A stretch of DNA of 10,253 nucleotides from an uncultured Muribaculaceae bacterium (lineage in GTDB: Bacteria > Bacteroidota > Bacteroidia > Bacteroidales > Muribaculaceae), in contig CAJLLX010000068.1 in assembly GCA_905207535.1 (NCBI GenBank), positions 1 through 10,253 on the forward strand. The letters are read 5' to 3'. Positions 1 to 8,100 of this stretch are shown here, in pieces. The notes under the pieces are model-generated. The model did no database searches and was not told the DNA's origin. It saw only the letters and a list, made by a program, of their open reading frames with translations. A program made the translations under genes and the position numbers. Position 1 is the stretch's first letter. Each line of letters starts with the position of its first letter.

Positions 1-40
1 GTTTCGCCGGCTTGCCGGCCTTCCCCGCCTGCTCCCAAGC

Positions 41-75
41 AAAAAAAAGCGCAAAAAGGCGGCCCGGAGGCCGCC
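41..75 (-). terminator. Intrinsic terminator after the GH76 frame
   Basis: On the minus strand a perfect 7-bp GC stem (GGCGGCC/GGCCGCC, 58-64 pairing with 69-75, 4-nt loop) is followed by five T (57-53) and then, after GCGC, by eight T (48-41). It sits about 30 nt beyond the TAA at 105-107. This is a textbook Rho-independent terminator for the leftward transcript. It lies after the far end of the interrupted GH76 frame, which suggests the original gene ended at 105 and not at the TAG at 429. Confidence 0.85.
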
Positions 76-104
76 TCTGCGTGTTTTTTTAGGCTTTTGC
101 TGTC

Positions 105-428
105 TTACAGCCGTATCTTACGCCCGTTGCAGAGGTAGATACCCGGCTGGAGGCTCCCCTTCACGTCGGCGTAGCGCCCGATGAGCACTCCCGAGAGCGT
201 ATACACTTTAGCATCGTCCAGCGTGGCGTCAGCGCCGTCGGCGGCCACGCTCTCGATGCCGCTGCGGGCTGCATCGCGCAGATTTTTCACCGCCAGCATC
301 GACATCTCCGATACGAACGAGAACTGATGGAAGGCCTTGGTCATCGTGTCGCTTCCCCATCCGTTGAGCAGCTTGATGGGGAGCTGGTCGTCTTTCAGGC
401 GCTTATCCATGGCGTAGTCAAGGCAATA
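105..428 (-). CDS. In-frame C-terminal part of the GH76 gene beyond a TAG codon
   Basis: This stretch is in the same frame as the GH76 gene and starts directly after its TAG codon. It stays open for 107 codons to a TAA. The first six codons (YCLDYA) precede the only nearby ATG, at 408-410, which would begin a separate 101-residue ORF. The first roughly 50 residues read like the last helices of an alpha/alpha-barrel enzyme (for example NGWGSDTMTKAFHQFSFVSE) and have no signal peptide. The last roughly 35 residues (VYTLSGVLIG ... LQPGIYLCNGRK) match the beta-strand tail of Bacteroidota C-terminal sorting (Por/T9SS type A-like) domains: a VYTLSG strand, then PGIY and a basic end. Codon use is as GC-biased as in the upstream part. 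I read it as the detached C-terminus of the enzyme, made only if the TAG is suppressed, absent in the true genome, or a sequencing error. An independent small protein starting at 410 is less likely. Confidence 0.75.
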   Translation of the reverse strand, partial: YCLDYAMDKRLKDDQLPIKLLNGWGSDTMTKAFHQFSFVSEMSMLAVKNLRDAARSGIESVAADGADATLDDAKVYTLSGVLIGRYADVKGSLQPGIYLCNGRKIRL

Positions 429-1691
429 CTAATGTCCGTCGATGGCCTTCTGCAGGTTGCCGTTGGCGGGCAGATAGAGGTCGGCATCGATATACGCGCG
501 GAACAGCACGTTGTTGAACCACGTATTGAAGCCCGACGAGGCCGAGTTGTCAGTCTTCATCTCATATTTGCGCTGCGAGCCCACCATGCGGTGAAACTCC
601 TTGAAGGCACCGGCTATCGAGGTCTCCATATCGGTCAGATAGCGCTGCTCGCCGGTCACGCGGTAGAGCTCGGCGGCGCCGGCTATCATGGTGCCGGTGT
701 TGTAGCTGTAGAAATTGCCCACGGCATCGCCGCAGTCGACATGCTGGCGCGCTCCGCGCGACACCTTGATGGTGTTGTCGGCGCCCATCATGTCCCAGTA
801 CACGCCGCTCTCGTGGCGCAGTTTCTCATACTGCCAGTCGTAGACCTTCTTGGCCATCGTCAGGTACACCTCGGCGCGGCGCAGCGTCTCGCGCTTCACG
901 GCGTTGCTCTCCGTGCGGGTGGCGTATGTCATGGTCTCCTCCGAGTCCTTATAGATGTCCGAGAGCCACACCAGCGGCTGGATGATCGGCGCATTGCTGC
1001 AGGCGTGCTTCGAGTTGTAGCCCGGGCCCCAGGTGATGCCGCCATACTCCTTGCCGTCGGCATCGCGCCAGCAGTCCCAGCCATCGATCACATAGTCGGC
1101 CAGATAAACCGCCAGGTCGCGGTAATCGGTGTTGTCGGTAATCCGGTAAGCGCGGATCAGCTCGCGGCAGAGCCACATCTGGTCGTCGTACACATTGAGG
1201 ATGCCCGACACATTGGCTCCCCCCTTCGAGCCGGCGCGGGGCACGGCATAGGGGCTCCAGCTGTGCGAGCCGGTGTAGGAGGTCAGCATGTAGGTGCCGC
1301 GGTAATATTCCAGATTTTCAATCAGCCGGTTCAGACGGCCGGTATACTTTTCTATTGCCGAGGAAAAGTTTTCATCGTAGGCCTTCGCATCGGCATCCTT
1401 GAGCGCCTTGAGCGCCTCAAGGATGGCGCAGTGGCCCTCGATGGCAGCAGTATAAGGCCACACATCCGATGCTCCCGAGGCCTTGCGTTTGTCCAGGTCG
1501 TAGGAGTCGGCCACATACGTATTGATGGTCGAACCGCACACGCTCTTGTCCCAGGTGCTGTCGATGATGGTGATGGCGTGGCTGATGTTAGACACGGCTT
1601 TCTCCACATTCTCGTCAGCTGCGGTGCTATCCTGCCCCGCAGCTGCCAGACCCATGCACACGGCCAAAGCAGCAAAGTAGTATCTTTTCAT
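429..1691 (-). CDS. GH76 family glycoside hydrolase (putative alpha-1,6-mannanase), ended early by TAG
   Basis: Numbering is from the ATG at 1691, which gives 420 residues. Residues 1-20 form a signal peptide (MKRYYFAALAVCMGLAAAGQ) without a proper lipobox, so the product should be soluble in the periplasm or exported. The upstream ATG at 1742 would add 17 basic residues before the signal peptide and lies inside a hairpin, so I reject it as the start. Family GH76 is supported by the adjacent aspartates in VYDDQMW (D169-D170), the pattern of the catalytic DD motif, by GGITWGPGYNSKHACSNAP (217-235), and by many W/Y-rich helices typical of an (alpha/alpha)6 barrel. Known GH76 enzymes are mostly endo-alpha-1,6-mannanases acting on yeast mannan or related backbones; the exact substrate here is inferred. 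The frame stops at TAG (429-431) after AIDGH but continues in frame to 105, so the full-length protein would be about 528 residues. It is probably truncated or a pseudogene unless the TAG is read through or is an error. The start is 177 nt after the preceding gene. Confidence 0.85.
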   Translation of the reverse strand: MKRYYFAALAVCMGLAAAGQDSTAADENVEKAVSNISHAITIIDSTWDKSVCGSTINTYVADSYDLDKRKASGASDVWPYTAAIEGHCAILEALKALKDADAKAYDENFSSAIEKYTGRLNRLIENLEYYRGTYMLTSYTGSHSWSPYAVPRAGSKGGANVSGILNVYDDQMWLCRELIRAYRITDNTDYRDLAVYLADYVIDGWDCWRDADGKEYGGITWGPGYNSKHACSNAPIIQPLVWLSDIYKDSEETMTYATRTESNAVKRETLRRAEVYLTMAKKVYDWQYEKLRHESGVYWDMMGADNTIKVSRGARQHVDCGDAVGNFYSYNTGTMIAGAAELYRVTGEQRYLTDMETSIAGAFKEFHRMVGSQRKYEMKTDNSASSGFNTWFNNVLFRAYIDADLYLPANGNLQKAIDGH

Positions 1692-1725
1692 GTTGTTTCT
1701 TCGTTTCCTTCCTTTTAAAAGTTTG

Positions 1726-1774
1726 AAAAAGAGTGTGTTCATACTGCATTTGACGAGATGAACACACTCTTTTT
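1726..1774 (-). terminator. Perfect 17-bp inverted repeat, likely terminator or attenuator before GH76
   Basis: Bases 1726-1742 are the exact reverse complement of 1758-1774, with a 15-nt loop (1743-1757). On the minus strand the core stem GAGTGTGTTCAT/ATGAACACACTC is preceded by A residues and followed by TTTTT, which is the form of an intrinsic terminator. On the plus strand the stem is followed by eight T (1770-1777), so it could work in both directions. It lies between the binding-protein gene and GH76, 34 nt upstream of the chosen GH76 start. It could end or attenuate the SusCD transcript ahead of the enzyme gene. Confidence 0.65.
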
Positions 1775-1808
1775 TTTATTAAACAACCAATTTTTTCCTT
1801 AGAAATTG

Positions 1809-1841
1809 CGCCGCCCGGGCTTTTTATCCGCCCGGGCGGCG
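1809..1841 (-). terminator. Very GC-rich hairpin after the DUF4973-type gene
   Basis: A perfect 12-bp stem (1809-1820 pairing with 1830-1841, core GCCGCCCGGGC) has a 9-nt loop and begins 27 nt after the stop codon at 1869. The sequence after it on the minus strand (CAATTTCT) is only weakly T-rich. It may be a partial terminator, a block to 3' exonucleases that stabilises the upstream transcript, or the first half of a double termination signal with the repeat at 1726-1774. Confidence 0.55.
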
Positions 1842-1868
1842 GATTATGTCATGCCGGAAGGCTCAGGG

Positions 1869-2951
1869 TTATTCGAAGATAACCTGGTCCTCCTCCGGCA
1901 TCTGGGTGTTGAGCTTGCGCTCCATTGCCATCGAGCCGGATACATTGTACTTGATCGGGTTGACCGTTTCCTGGCCGTCGGGGCCGATGAAGCGGGCGGT
2001 GTGGGTATCGACGAAGGTGTAGTCGATATCGCTGATGATCACTGTGCGGCGCATGATGTAGGTCTGCACCTCGTCGGCCTGCTCGATGATGTTGAAGGTA
2101 GCCTGCTTGTTGACTACGAACTCCATCTCGGGAGTGTCGCTCCACAGAGTCACATTACCGCGTGTGCCACCCTCCTCGAAGGGCTCGAACTTGGCGTATA
2201 CCTTGTAGTGCTTGCGCAGCAGCGAGGTCTCGTCGAAGTTGCCGGCGTAGAAGAATACCACGTCGTTGCTTACAGTGTAGCACTGCACGGTGTTCATGGC
2301 ACCCGGATCGCCGCTCTTCTTGTCGTTCTTGTCGAGGATGTAGAAGGTGGTGTTCTGAGCCTGGTATACACCCGAATAGGTGGTATAGGGCAGGATGCGC
2401 AGCATGGCCTGACCGTAGTTCTTACGCGGGTTGCGCTGATAGCCCGAGCCGGGAGCCACCACGATGGGCAGCACGTAGCGGTCGGAGAGGTCGAGACCGT
2501 TGAAGTCGAAGCGCACATCGAGCAGAGCCATATTCTGGCCGCTGGCGATGTTGATTGTCTGGGGCACTTCGGCGAAGTCCCAGAGGTCCTGATAGTAGAG
2601 CTCCTCGCGGGTGCCGAAGCGAGCCACATTGAGGATGGGCAGGGTATCGGAGTGGGCGATGTTCACTGTCAGGTTGTCGGGATTGTCGGTAGAGCCGCTC
2701 ACCAGCACCGGAAGCTGATAGCTCGACTTGCCTTCAGCGCCGTAGCGGGGCTCGCCGGCCTCGTTGTAGCGGGTGAAAGGCACATACACTGTGGTCACAC
2801 CCACAGAGTTGCCATCGGTGTCCAGAGGGGCCTTGAAGCTGATATAGTGGGCATACTGCTCGTCCTCCCAGTCGTTGTTGCACGAGGTGGCCATCACCAT
2901 CGCCGCAGAGGCCAACAGACCGAGCGTCGCCGCTTTCTTTATAGTCATCAT
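1869..2951 (-). CDS. DUF4973/DUF1735-type lipoprotein, putative surface glycan-binding protein
   Basis: The protein is 360 residues long. Residues 1-23 are a lipoprotein signal with lipobox ATSC (C24), followed by NNDWEDE. Acidic residues right after the cysteine are typical of Bacteroidota lipoproteins exported to the cell surface. An N-terminal beta-rich part (about 35-190) carries YISFKAP, SSYQLPVLVSGS and LSDRYVLPIVV, followed by NPRKNYGQAMLRILPY. A second part (about 191-360) begins TYSGVYQAQ and contains VFFYAGNFDE. This layout matches the PUL lipoproteins annotated as DUF4973 or DUF1735/DUF4361; the exact Pfam number is from memory. There are no catalytic motifs. Its place 38 nt after the SusD gene is where surface glycan-binding proteins normally sit, so I infer that role. 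Either of the two tandem ATG codons (2951 or 2948) could be the start. Its TAA is followed by two hairpins that probably end the core operon. Confidence 0.75.
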   Translation of the reverse strand: MMTIKKAATLGLLASAAMVMATSCNNDWEDEQYAHYISFKAPLDTDGNSVGVTTVYVPFTRYNEAGEPRYGAEGKSSYQLPVLVSGSTDNPDNLTVNIAHSDTLPILNVARFGTREELYYQDLWDFAEVPQTINIASGQNMALLDVRFDFNGLDLSDRYVLPIVVAPGSGYQRNPRKNYGQAMLRILPYTTYSGVYQAQNTTFYILDKNDKKSGDPGAMNTVQCYTVSNDVVFFYAGNFDETSLLRKHYKVYAKFEPFEEGGTRGNVTLWSDTPEMEFVVNKQATFNIIEQADEVQTYIMRRTVIISDIDYTFVDTHTARFIGPDGQETVNPIKYNVSGSMAMERKLNTQMPEEDQVIFE

Positions 2952-2989
2952 ATCTTATTGTTGATCTGTAATGTTTGACTTAGGTGATA

Positions 2990-5167
2990 TTAATCGTAGT
3001 ACTGCCAGCCGGGGTTCTGCACAAGGTTCTTGTTGCGCTTGAGCTCGTTGGTGGAGATGGGCCAGAAATACATCTTGTCGTTGAAGATCGTAGGCAGGTT
3101 GTAGATAGGCACTACCTGGTGGAACTCCTCGCGCTGCGACTGAGTCATCAGCACGTTGCAGCCGTATACCGGCTTAGCCTCCTCGATGGCAGCGTCCATC
3201 CAGCGGCGCAGATCGTAGTAGCGCTTGTTCTCGGCGAAGAGCTCGATCATGCGCTCGCGCTTGATAGCCTTGCGCAGCTCGTCGCGGTCGCCGTAGATGC
3301 CCGGGTGAGCGTAGTCCAGGTCAGGCACGCCGGCGCGACAGCGCACGGGGCGGATACCCTTCTTCAGCTCGTCGGTGGTGCGGCTGATCGAGTAGGTGTC
3401 GGTGCCGTCCCAGTTGGCGATCGAGTAGGTGCCGGTGAGCTCGTTGAGGGCCTCGGCGTAGAGCAGCAGGATGTCGGCGTAGCGGATGGCCGGCTCCCAT
3501 TTTTGTACGATATGACTGTAGTCAGATCCGTCGCGGATGGTGCGGTAGTCCTCAGGGTTCACATATTTCTTGATACCGATACCGGTGCGCAGGTAGTAAG
3601 CCGAGTTGGTGTAGCCGTTGTTGGCGGTCTCCGACTCCGACGCTGTGGTACCGCGGTAGTAGAAGATCTGGGGATAGTTCTGAGCTACGGAGGGAGCCGG
3701 ATGCCACCAGCGTGCGCCGTTGTAGCCTACAGAGGCGTAGAAGCGCGGCTCGCGGTTGGCATACTGCATGCTCACATTCTGATCCAGAGGAGGATAGTTG
3801 GTCGAGGGGTACTCGCTGCGGGGGCCGCCGGTGAAGCCGGTCAGACGTGCTGAGCCGTCACCTTCGCCATATTCGCTGTCCTTGCCCGGGCAGTCGGAGC
3901 CGTCTTTCATGTAGTAGGCATCGACCATCTTCTGGGTCATGCCGTGGCAGTTGAAGCCGAAGAGGGTGTTGGGCATCTGGTGAGCCACAAGGCCGTCCAT
4001 CGAGCGGTGGCGGTTGAAGCGCGAGGTGTTGTAGCCGCGCGAGAAGATAATCTCGCTGTTGTCAAGAGCCACAGCGCCGGTGAAGAAGTCGCGGTACGAC
4101 AGATAGGGGTCGATGTCGGCGTAGCCTTCGGGCCAGTTCTTGGTAGAGAAGTCGCCGTCCTCGAAGGGTTTGAGAGTAGCGGGATAACCGGAAGCGGCAG
4201 TACCGCTCGTCCTTGCAGGACTATGATACAGCTCATACTGTGCGGGGCAGAGCATCACGTCGCGGCAGGCTGCGGCGGCGCGGGCCCATTTCGATTCGTC
4301 GTAGGTAAGACCCAGCAGCTGCTTGCCGTCGCGGTTCACCATATTGCGGGCGAAGGCGTCGCTGATACCGGCGGGGTGAGAGCCGTTGCTCAGCTGGCCG
4401 TTGGCCAGAGGAGAGGCTGCGAAGATGTAAGCGTAAGCGCGCACTGCCAGGGCGGCGCCGCGGGTCGGGCGGATGATATTCTCCATCGAGCTGTTGCCCA
4501 CGAAGCGGCTCCAGTCTTTCAGCTCCTTGCAGGCAAGCACCATCTCCTCGCCGATATACTGGGCCACCTCCTCATAAGAGTTGCGGGGATACGACAGGTC
4601 GGCATAGTCCTTGGTGTAGTCGGCGCCTTCGTTGGGAATCAGAGGCACAGGACCGTATTTGCGCAGAAGCATGAAGTAGAAGTAAGCGCGTACGAAGCGG
4701 GCCTGGCCGCGAAGGTCGGCGCGATCCTCTTCGCTCAGAGCGTCGCACATCCACACATTCTGGATGAAAATCGATGCCTGACGGATGCCGCGGTAGCAGT
4801 TCTGCCAGAACTGTTCGCCGTAAGTCTCCGGATAGTCGCCCTGCTTGAAGGTGTTGTACGAGGGAAGGGCGCTGCCCCACTTGTTATCGTAGACGATATC
4901 GCGGTCGCCGTAGTACATATCGTCGGAGAAGTTGGTCAGACCGATGGCATTCTCCTCCTTGGTGATGACGTCGGCGCAGTCGTCGGTCAGATAGTTGAAC
5001 GCCTGCGACAGCCAGCCGTTGGTCTGCTCCACATTGGTGAAGACCGACTCGATGGTGCGGCGGTCATCGAAATATTTGTCAGCGTCGAGAGCATCCTCGC
5101 AAGAGGTCAGGAAGCCCGACACTCCTGCGCTGATGGCCAACACGGATATTGCTATATATTTTTTCAT
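2990..5167 (-). CDS. SusD/RagB-family outer-membrane lipoprotein
   Basis: The protein is 725 residues long, at the larger end for SusD proteins. The signal peptide ends in the lipobox FLTSC (C23), followed by EDALDAD, so it should be a surface lipoprotein. The N-terminal SusD-like part (about 25-250) includes the TPR-type helices QNCYRGIRQASIFIQNV and RGQARFVRAYFYFMLLRKYGPVPLI. The RagB/SusD C-terminal part carries the family hallmarks IRYADILLLYAEALNEL, RERMIELFAENKRYYDLRRW (to about 656), WPISTNEL (about 702-709) and NLVQNPGW (about 714-721). SusD proteins form a lid over the SusC barrel and bind glycan for import. The gene starts 15 nt after the SusC stop, so translation of the pair is closely linked. 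The ligand cannot be read from sequence; alpha-mannan is inferred only from the GH76 neighbour. Confidence 0.95.
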   Translation of the reverse strand: MKKYIAISVLAISAGVSGFLTSCEDALDADKYFDDRRTIESVFTNVEQTNGWLSQAFNYLTDDCADVITKEENAIGLTNFSDDMYYGDRDIVYDNKWGSALPSYNTFKQGDYPETYGEQFWQNCYRGIRQASIFIQNVWMCDALSEEDRADLRGQARFVRAYFYFMLLRKYGPVPLIPNEGADYTKDYADLSYPRNSYEEVAQYIGEEMVLACKELKDWSRFVGNSSMENIIRPTRGAALAVRAYAYIFAASPLANGQLSNGSHPAGISDAFARNMVNRDGKQLLGLTYDESKWARAAAACRDVMLCPAQYELYHSPARTSGTAASGYPATLKPFEDGDFSTKNWPEGYADIDPYLSYRDFFTGAVALDNSEIIFSRGYNTSRFNRHRSMDGLVAHQMPNTLFGFNCHGMTQKMVDAYYMKDGSDCPGKDSEYGEGDGSARLTGFTGGPRSEYPSTNYPPLDQNVSMQYANREPRFYASVGYNGARWWHPAPSVAQNYPQIFYYRGTTASESETANNGYTNSAYYLRTGIGIKKYVNPEDYRTIRDGSDYSHIVQKWEPAIRYADILLLYAEALNELTGTYSIANWDGTDTYSISRTTDELKKGIRPVRCRAGVPDLDYAHPGIYGDRDELRKAIKRERMIELFAENKRYYDLRRWMDAAIEEAKPVYGCNVLMTQSQREEFHQVVPIYNLPTIFNDKMYFWPISTNELKRNKNLVQNPGWQYYD

Positions 5168-5182
5168 GATTATTACGATCGA

Positions 5183-8100
5183 TTAGATGTTAACCTGCAG
5201 ACCTGCAGTGATTGACTTGGTAAGCGGGTAAGCCTCGCCGTTGGCGCTGCCCATTTCGGGGTCCCAGAGCTTGAAGCCCGAGAAGGTCAGCAGGTTGGCG
5301 CCCTGCACGAAGAAGCGGATGTTGTCGAAATGTATCTTGTTGCAGATCTCCTTCGGCAGGTTGTAACCTACCTCCAGGTTCTTCAGACGGAAGTAGCTGA
5401 AGTCGCGCATCCAGTAGGACGATGCACGGTAGTTGTTGTGCGATGCGCCGTTCTCGCAGTATACCAGACGGGGATAAGCTGCGTTGGGGTTCTCGTTGGC
5501 GGGGATGCCAATCTGAGCGGCGGTCTCGGCGTCTACCCAGCGGTCGTCCACGAGGTCGGCCAGGATCTGACCGTAGCGGTCGTTGGAGAAGGCCCATACG
5601 GTCTTGCCGCTGATCACCTGCGAGCTCTTGCCTGCGCCCTGGAAGTGGATGTTGAAGTCGAAGCCGTTCCACATCACGGATACACCGATACCGTACACGA
5701 GGTTAGGAGTGGTGGTGGCGCCGATGGCACATACGTCATTGTTGTCTACCACGCCGTCGCCGTTGACATCCTTATACTTGATATCGCCGGGCTGCACGTC
5801 GCCGAACATCTGCTTCGGATGGTTGCGGATATCCTCGTAGTCCTTGAACAGACCCTCGGCTACAAGGCCGCGGAGCTGGTTCACACGGTGGCCGGTCTGA
5901 TACTGATAGGGATATACATTGTTCTCCACATCGTAGTTGCCGATAGTGTTCTTCGAGTAGGTCATGTTACCGCGGACGGTGAGGGATACGGGGCCGAACT
6001 TGTCCTCGAAGCGGAAGTGGCCGTCGAAACCTTCAGAGGTCACAGAGCCAACGTTGGCCCACGGGCTTGCCTCCAGACCCAGCATGTAGGGCAGGTAGTT
6101 GCGCAGCATGTAGATGCCGGTACGTTTCTCGTGGAAGTAGTCGATGGTGAAGGAGAAGCGGTTGTTGAACAGGGCCAGGTCGATACCTACGTCCTGCTTC
6201 GTGGCGGTTTCCCATGTCACATTGTTCGATGCAAGAGCGGTGTAGCGGATACCCTGCTGATAAGACGAGCGGGTAGGCGAGCCGATAGTACCGAAGTTGT
6301 AGGCGTTCTCATTGCCGTCGCCGATGGTGTAGAGGTACGGGAAACGGATCTGAGCGCCGCCCTGATAGATCTTGTCGTTACCTACCTTACCGTAGGAGTA
6401 ACGTACCTTGAACATATCCATCCACGATTTGGCCCACTGCATCCAGGGCTCGCGTGCGATGTTCCATGCTGCCGAGCAGGCGGGGAAGAAACCGAAGCGG
6501 TGACCGTCGGAGAAGTTCTCCGAGCCGTTGTAACCGAAGTTGGCGTCTACGAAGTAGCGGTAGTACCAGTTGTACGAGATCTGACCGGCCAGGGCCATGT
6601 TCGTACGCGATACCGAGTTCTTGATATCCGAACCGATATTCTGGGTGGAGATATCGTCGTCGTAGGTGAACTTGATGGTGGCGCCCACATTGTTGTGGTG
6701 CTTGAACTCGCGGTTGTACGTCAGCATCAGGTCGGCGAAGATACGGCGCGAACCGTTGTTGTTCGAGGCCTGGGTCATATCCTGCGAGCCGTTGATCTTG
6801 TCGAAGATGATCTCACCGGTCTCTTTGTCGCGGCCGTTGGCATAGTAGCGCTCCGGCATCTTGCGGTGAGTGATCTGGTTGTAGTTGTAGGTGTCGTAAC
6901 CGAAGCGGCCTACGAATTTCAGACCCGGGGTGATGAAGCGGAAGTCCTGCTCCAGGGCCACGTTGTTCTGAAGGTTGTTATTCCACTCCTGGTTGTAACC
7001 GGTCTGTGTGGTCATCACCCACGGGTTCGAGCGGTAGTCGTCACGACCGAGGTTGATCATAGGCACATAGCCGTTGGAGTACATCGTAGGAGTAAGGATG
7101 GCGTTGTAGCCGAAGAGCGAGTTCCAGGTATCGTTGTCGCCCATACCGGGAGAGTTACGCATCGAGAGGTCGCCGGCGGTGCCCAGGCGCAGCAATGTGG
7201 TCGAGGTCAGGTCGATATCCACATTCAGGCGGTAGTTCCAGCGGCTGTAGTTGGCGTTGGTGTTGTATTTGTCGCGCAGGGTCTTGTCGGTCTTGTACAT
7301 ACCCTCGTCGTTGACATACGACACCGATGCATAGTAGCGGGCTGTGCTGCCGCCGCCCGAGAGGTTCAGGTTGGCGCGGTAGCTCATCGAGCCGTCCTTC
7401 AGGATCAGGTCGGTCCAGTCTACGTTAGGATACAGGTCGGGGTCGAGGCCGTTGCCGAAAAGCTCGATCTCGGCGGGGCTGTAGTACATACCGCGCGAGC
7501 GGGTGATGCTCGCCTCGTTGAGCAGCTTGGCATAGGTCACACCGTCGACGAACTCAGGTGTCTTTGTACGGGTATTGTAAGAGGTCTCGAATTTGGCGTT
7601 CACCTTCACGGCACCGGCCTTACCACGCTTGGTGGTGATGAGCACTACGCCGTTGGCGCCCTTCGATCCGTAGATAGCGGTTGCCGAGGCATCCTTCAGC
7701 ACGGTGAAGCTCTCGATATCCTCGATGTTCAGGTCGTCGATGCTCTCGCGCTCGAAGCCGTCGACCAGGATGTAGGCCGATGCACCGGCACCGAAGGTAG
7801 AGATACCGCGGATCCAGAACTCCGATTTGTTCTTACCCGGCTGGCCCGATACCTGGCGAGCGATGATGCCCGGCACGTTACCGGCAAGAGCGTTCGAGAG
7901 GTTCGATGTCGAGTAGTGCTTCATATCGTTCATATCCACATTGGTCACGGCACCGGTCACGGTGATCTTCTTACGGGTACCCATACCGGTGACCACTACC
8001 TCGTTGAGGGCCGTCTTGGTCTCCTCCATGTGGAATTCGTTGTCTTTCGACTTCAGGCGGTTCACCGCCACCTCTATCGGCTCCATGCCCACATAGCGGA

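Noticed and set aside
1..40. GCCGGC-TT-GCCGGC repeat at the left edge
   Set aside because: It is short, made of a self-palindromic hexamer, and cut by the window edge. It could be a neighbouring gene end or a hairpin; there is not enough sequence to tell.
1692..1742. GH76 start at the upstream ATG (1742)
   Set aside because: It would put 17 basic residues before a clear signal peptide, and the ATG lies in the stem of a perfect inverted repeat. The ATG at 1691 gives a normal signal peptide.
1726..1774. The inverted repeat as borders of an invertible (phase-variable) promoter
   Set aside because: Only 15 nt lie between the arms and no promoter is seen there. Known Bacteroidales invertible promoters have much longer segments between the repeats.
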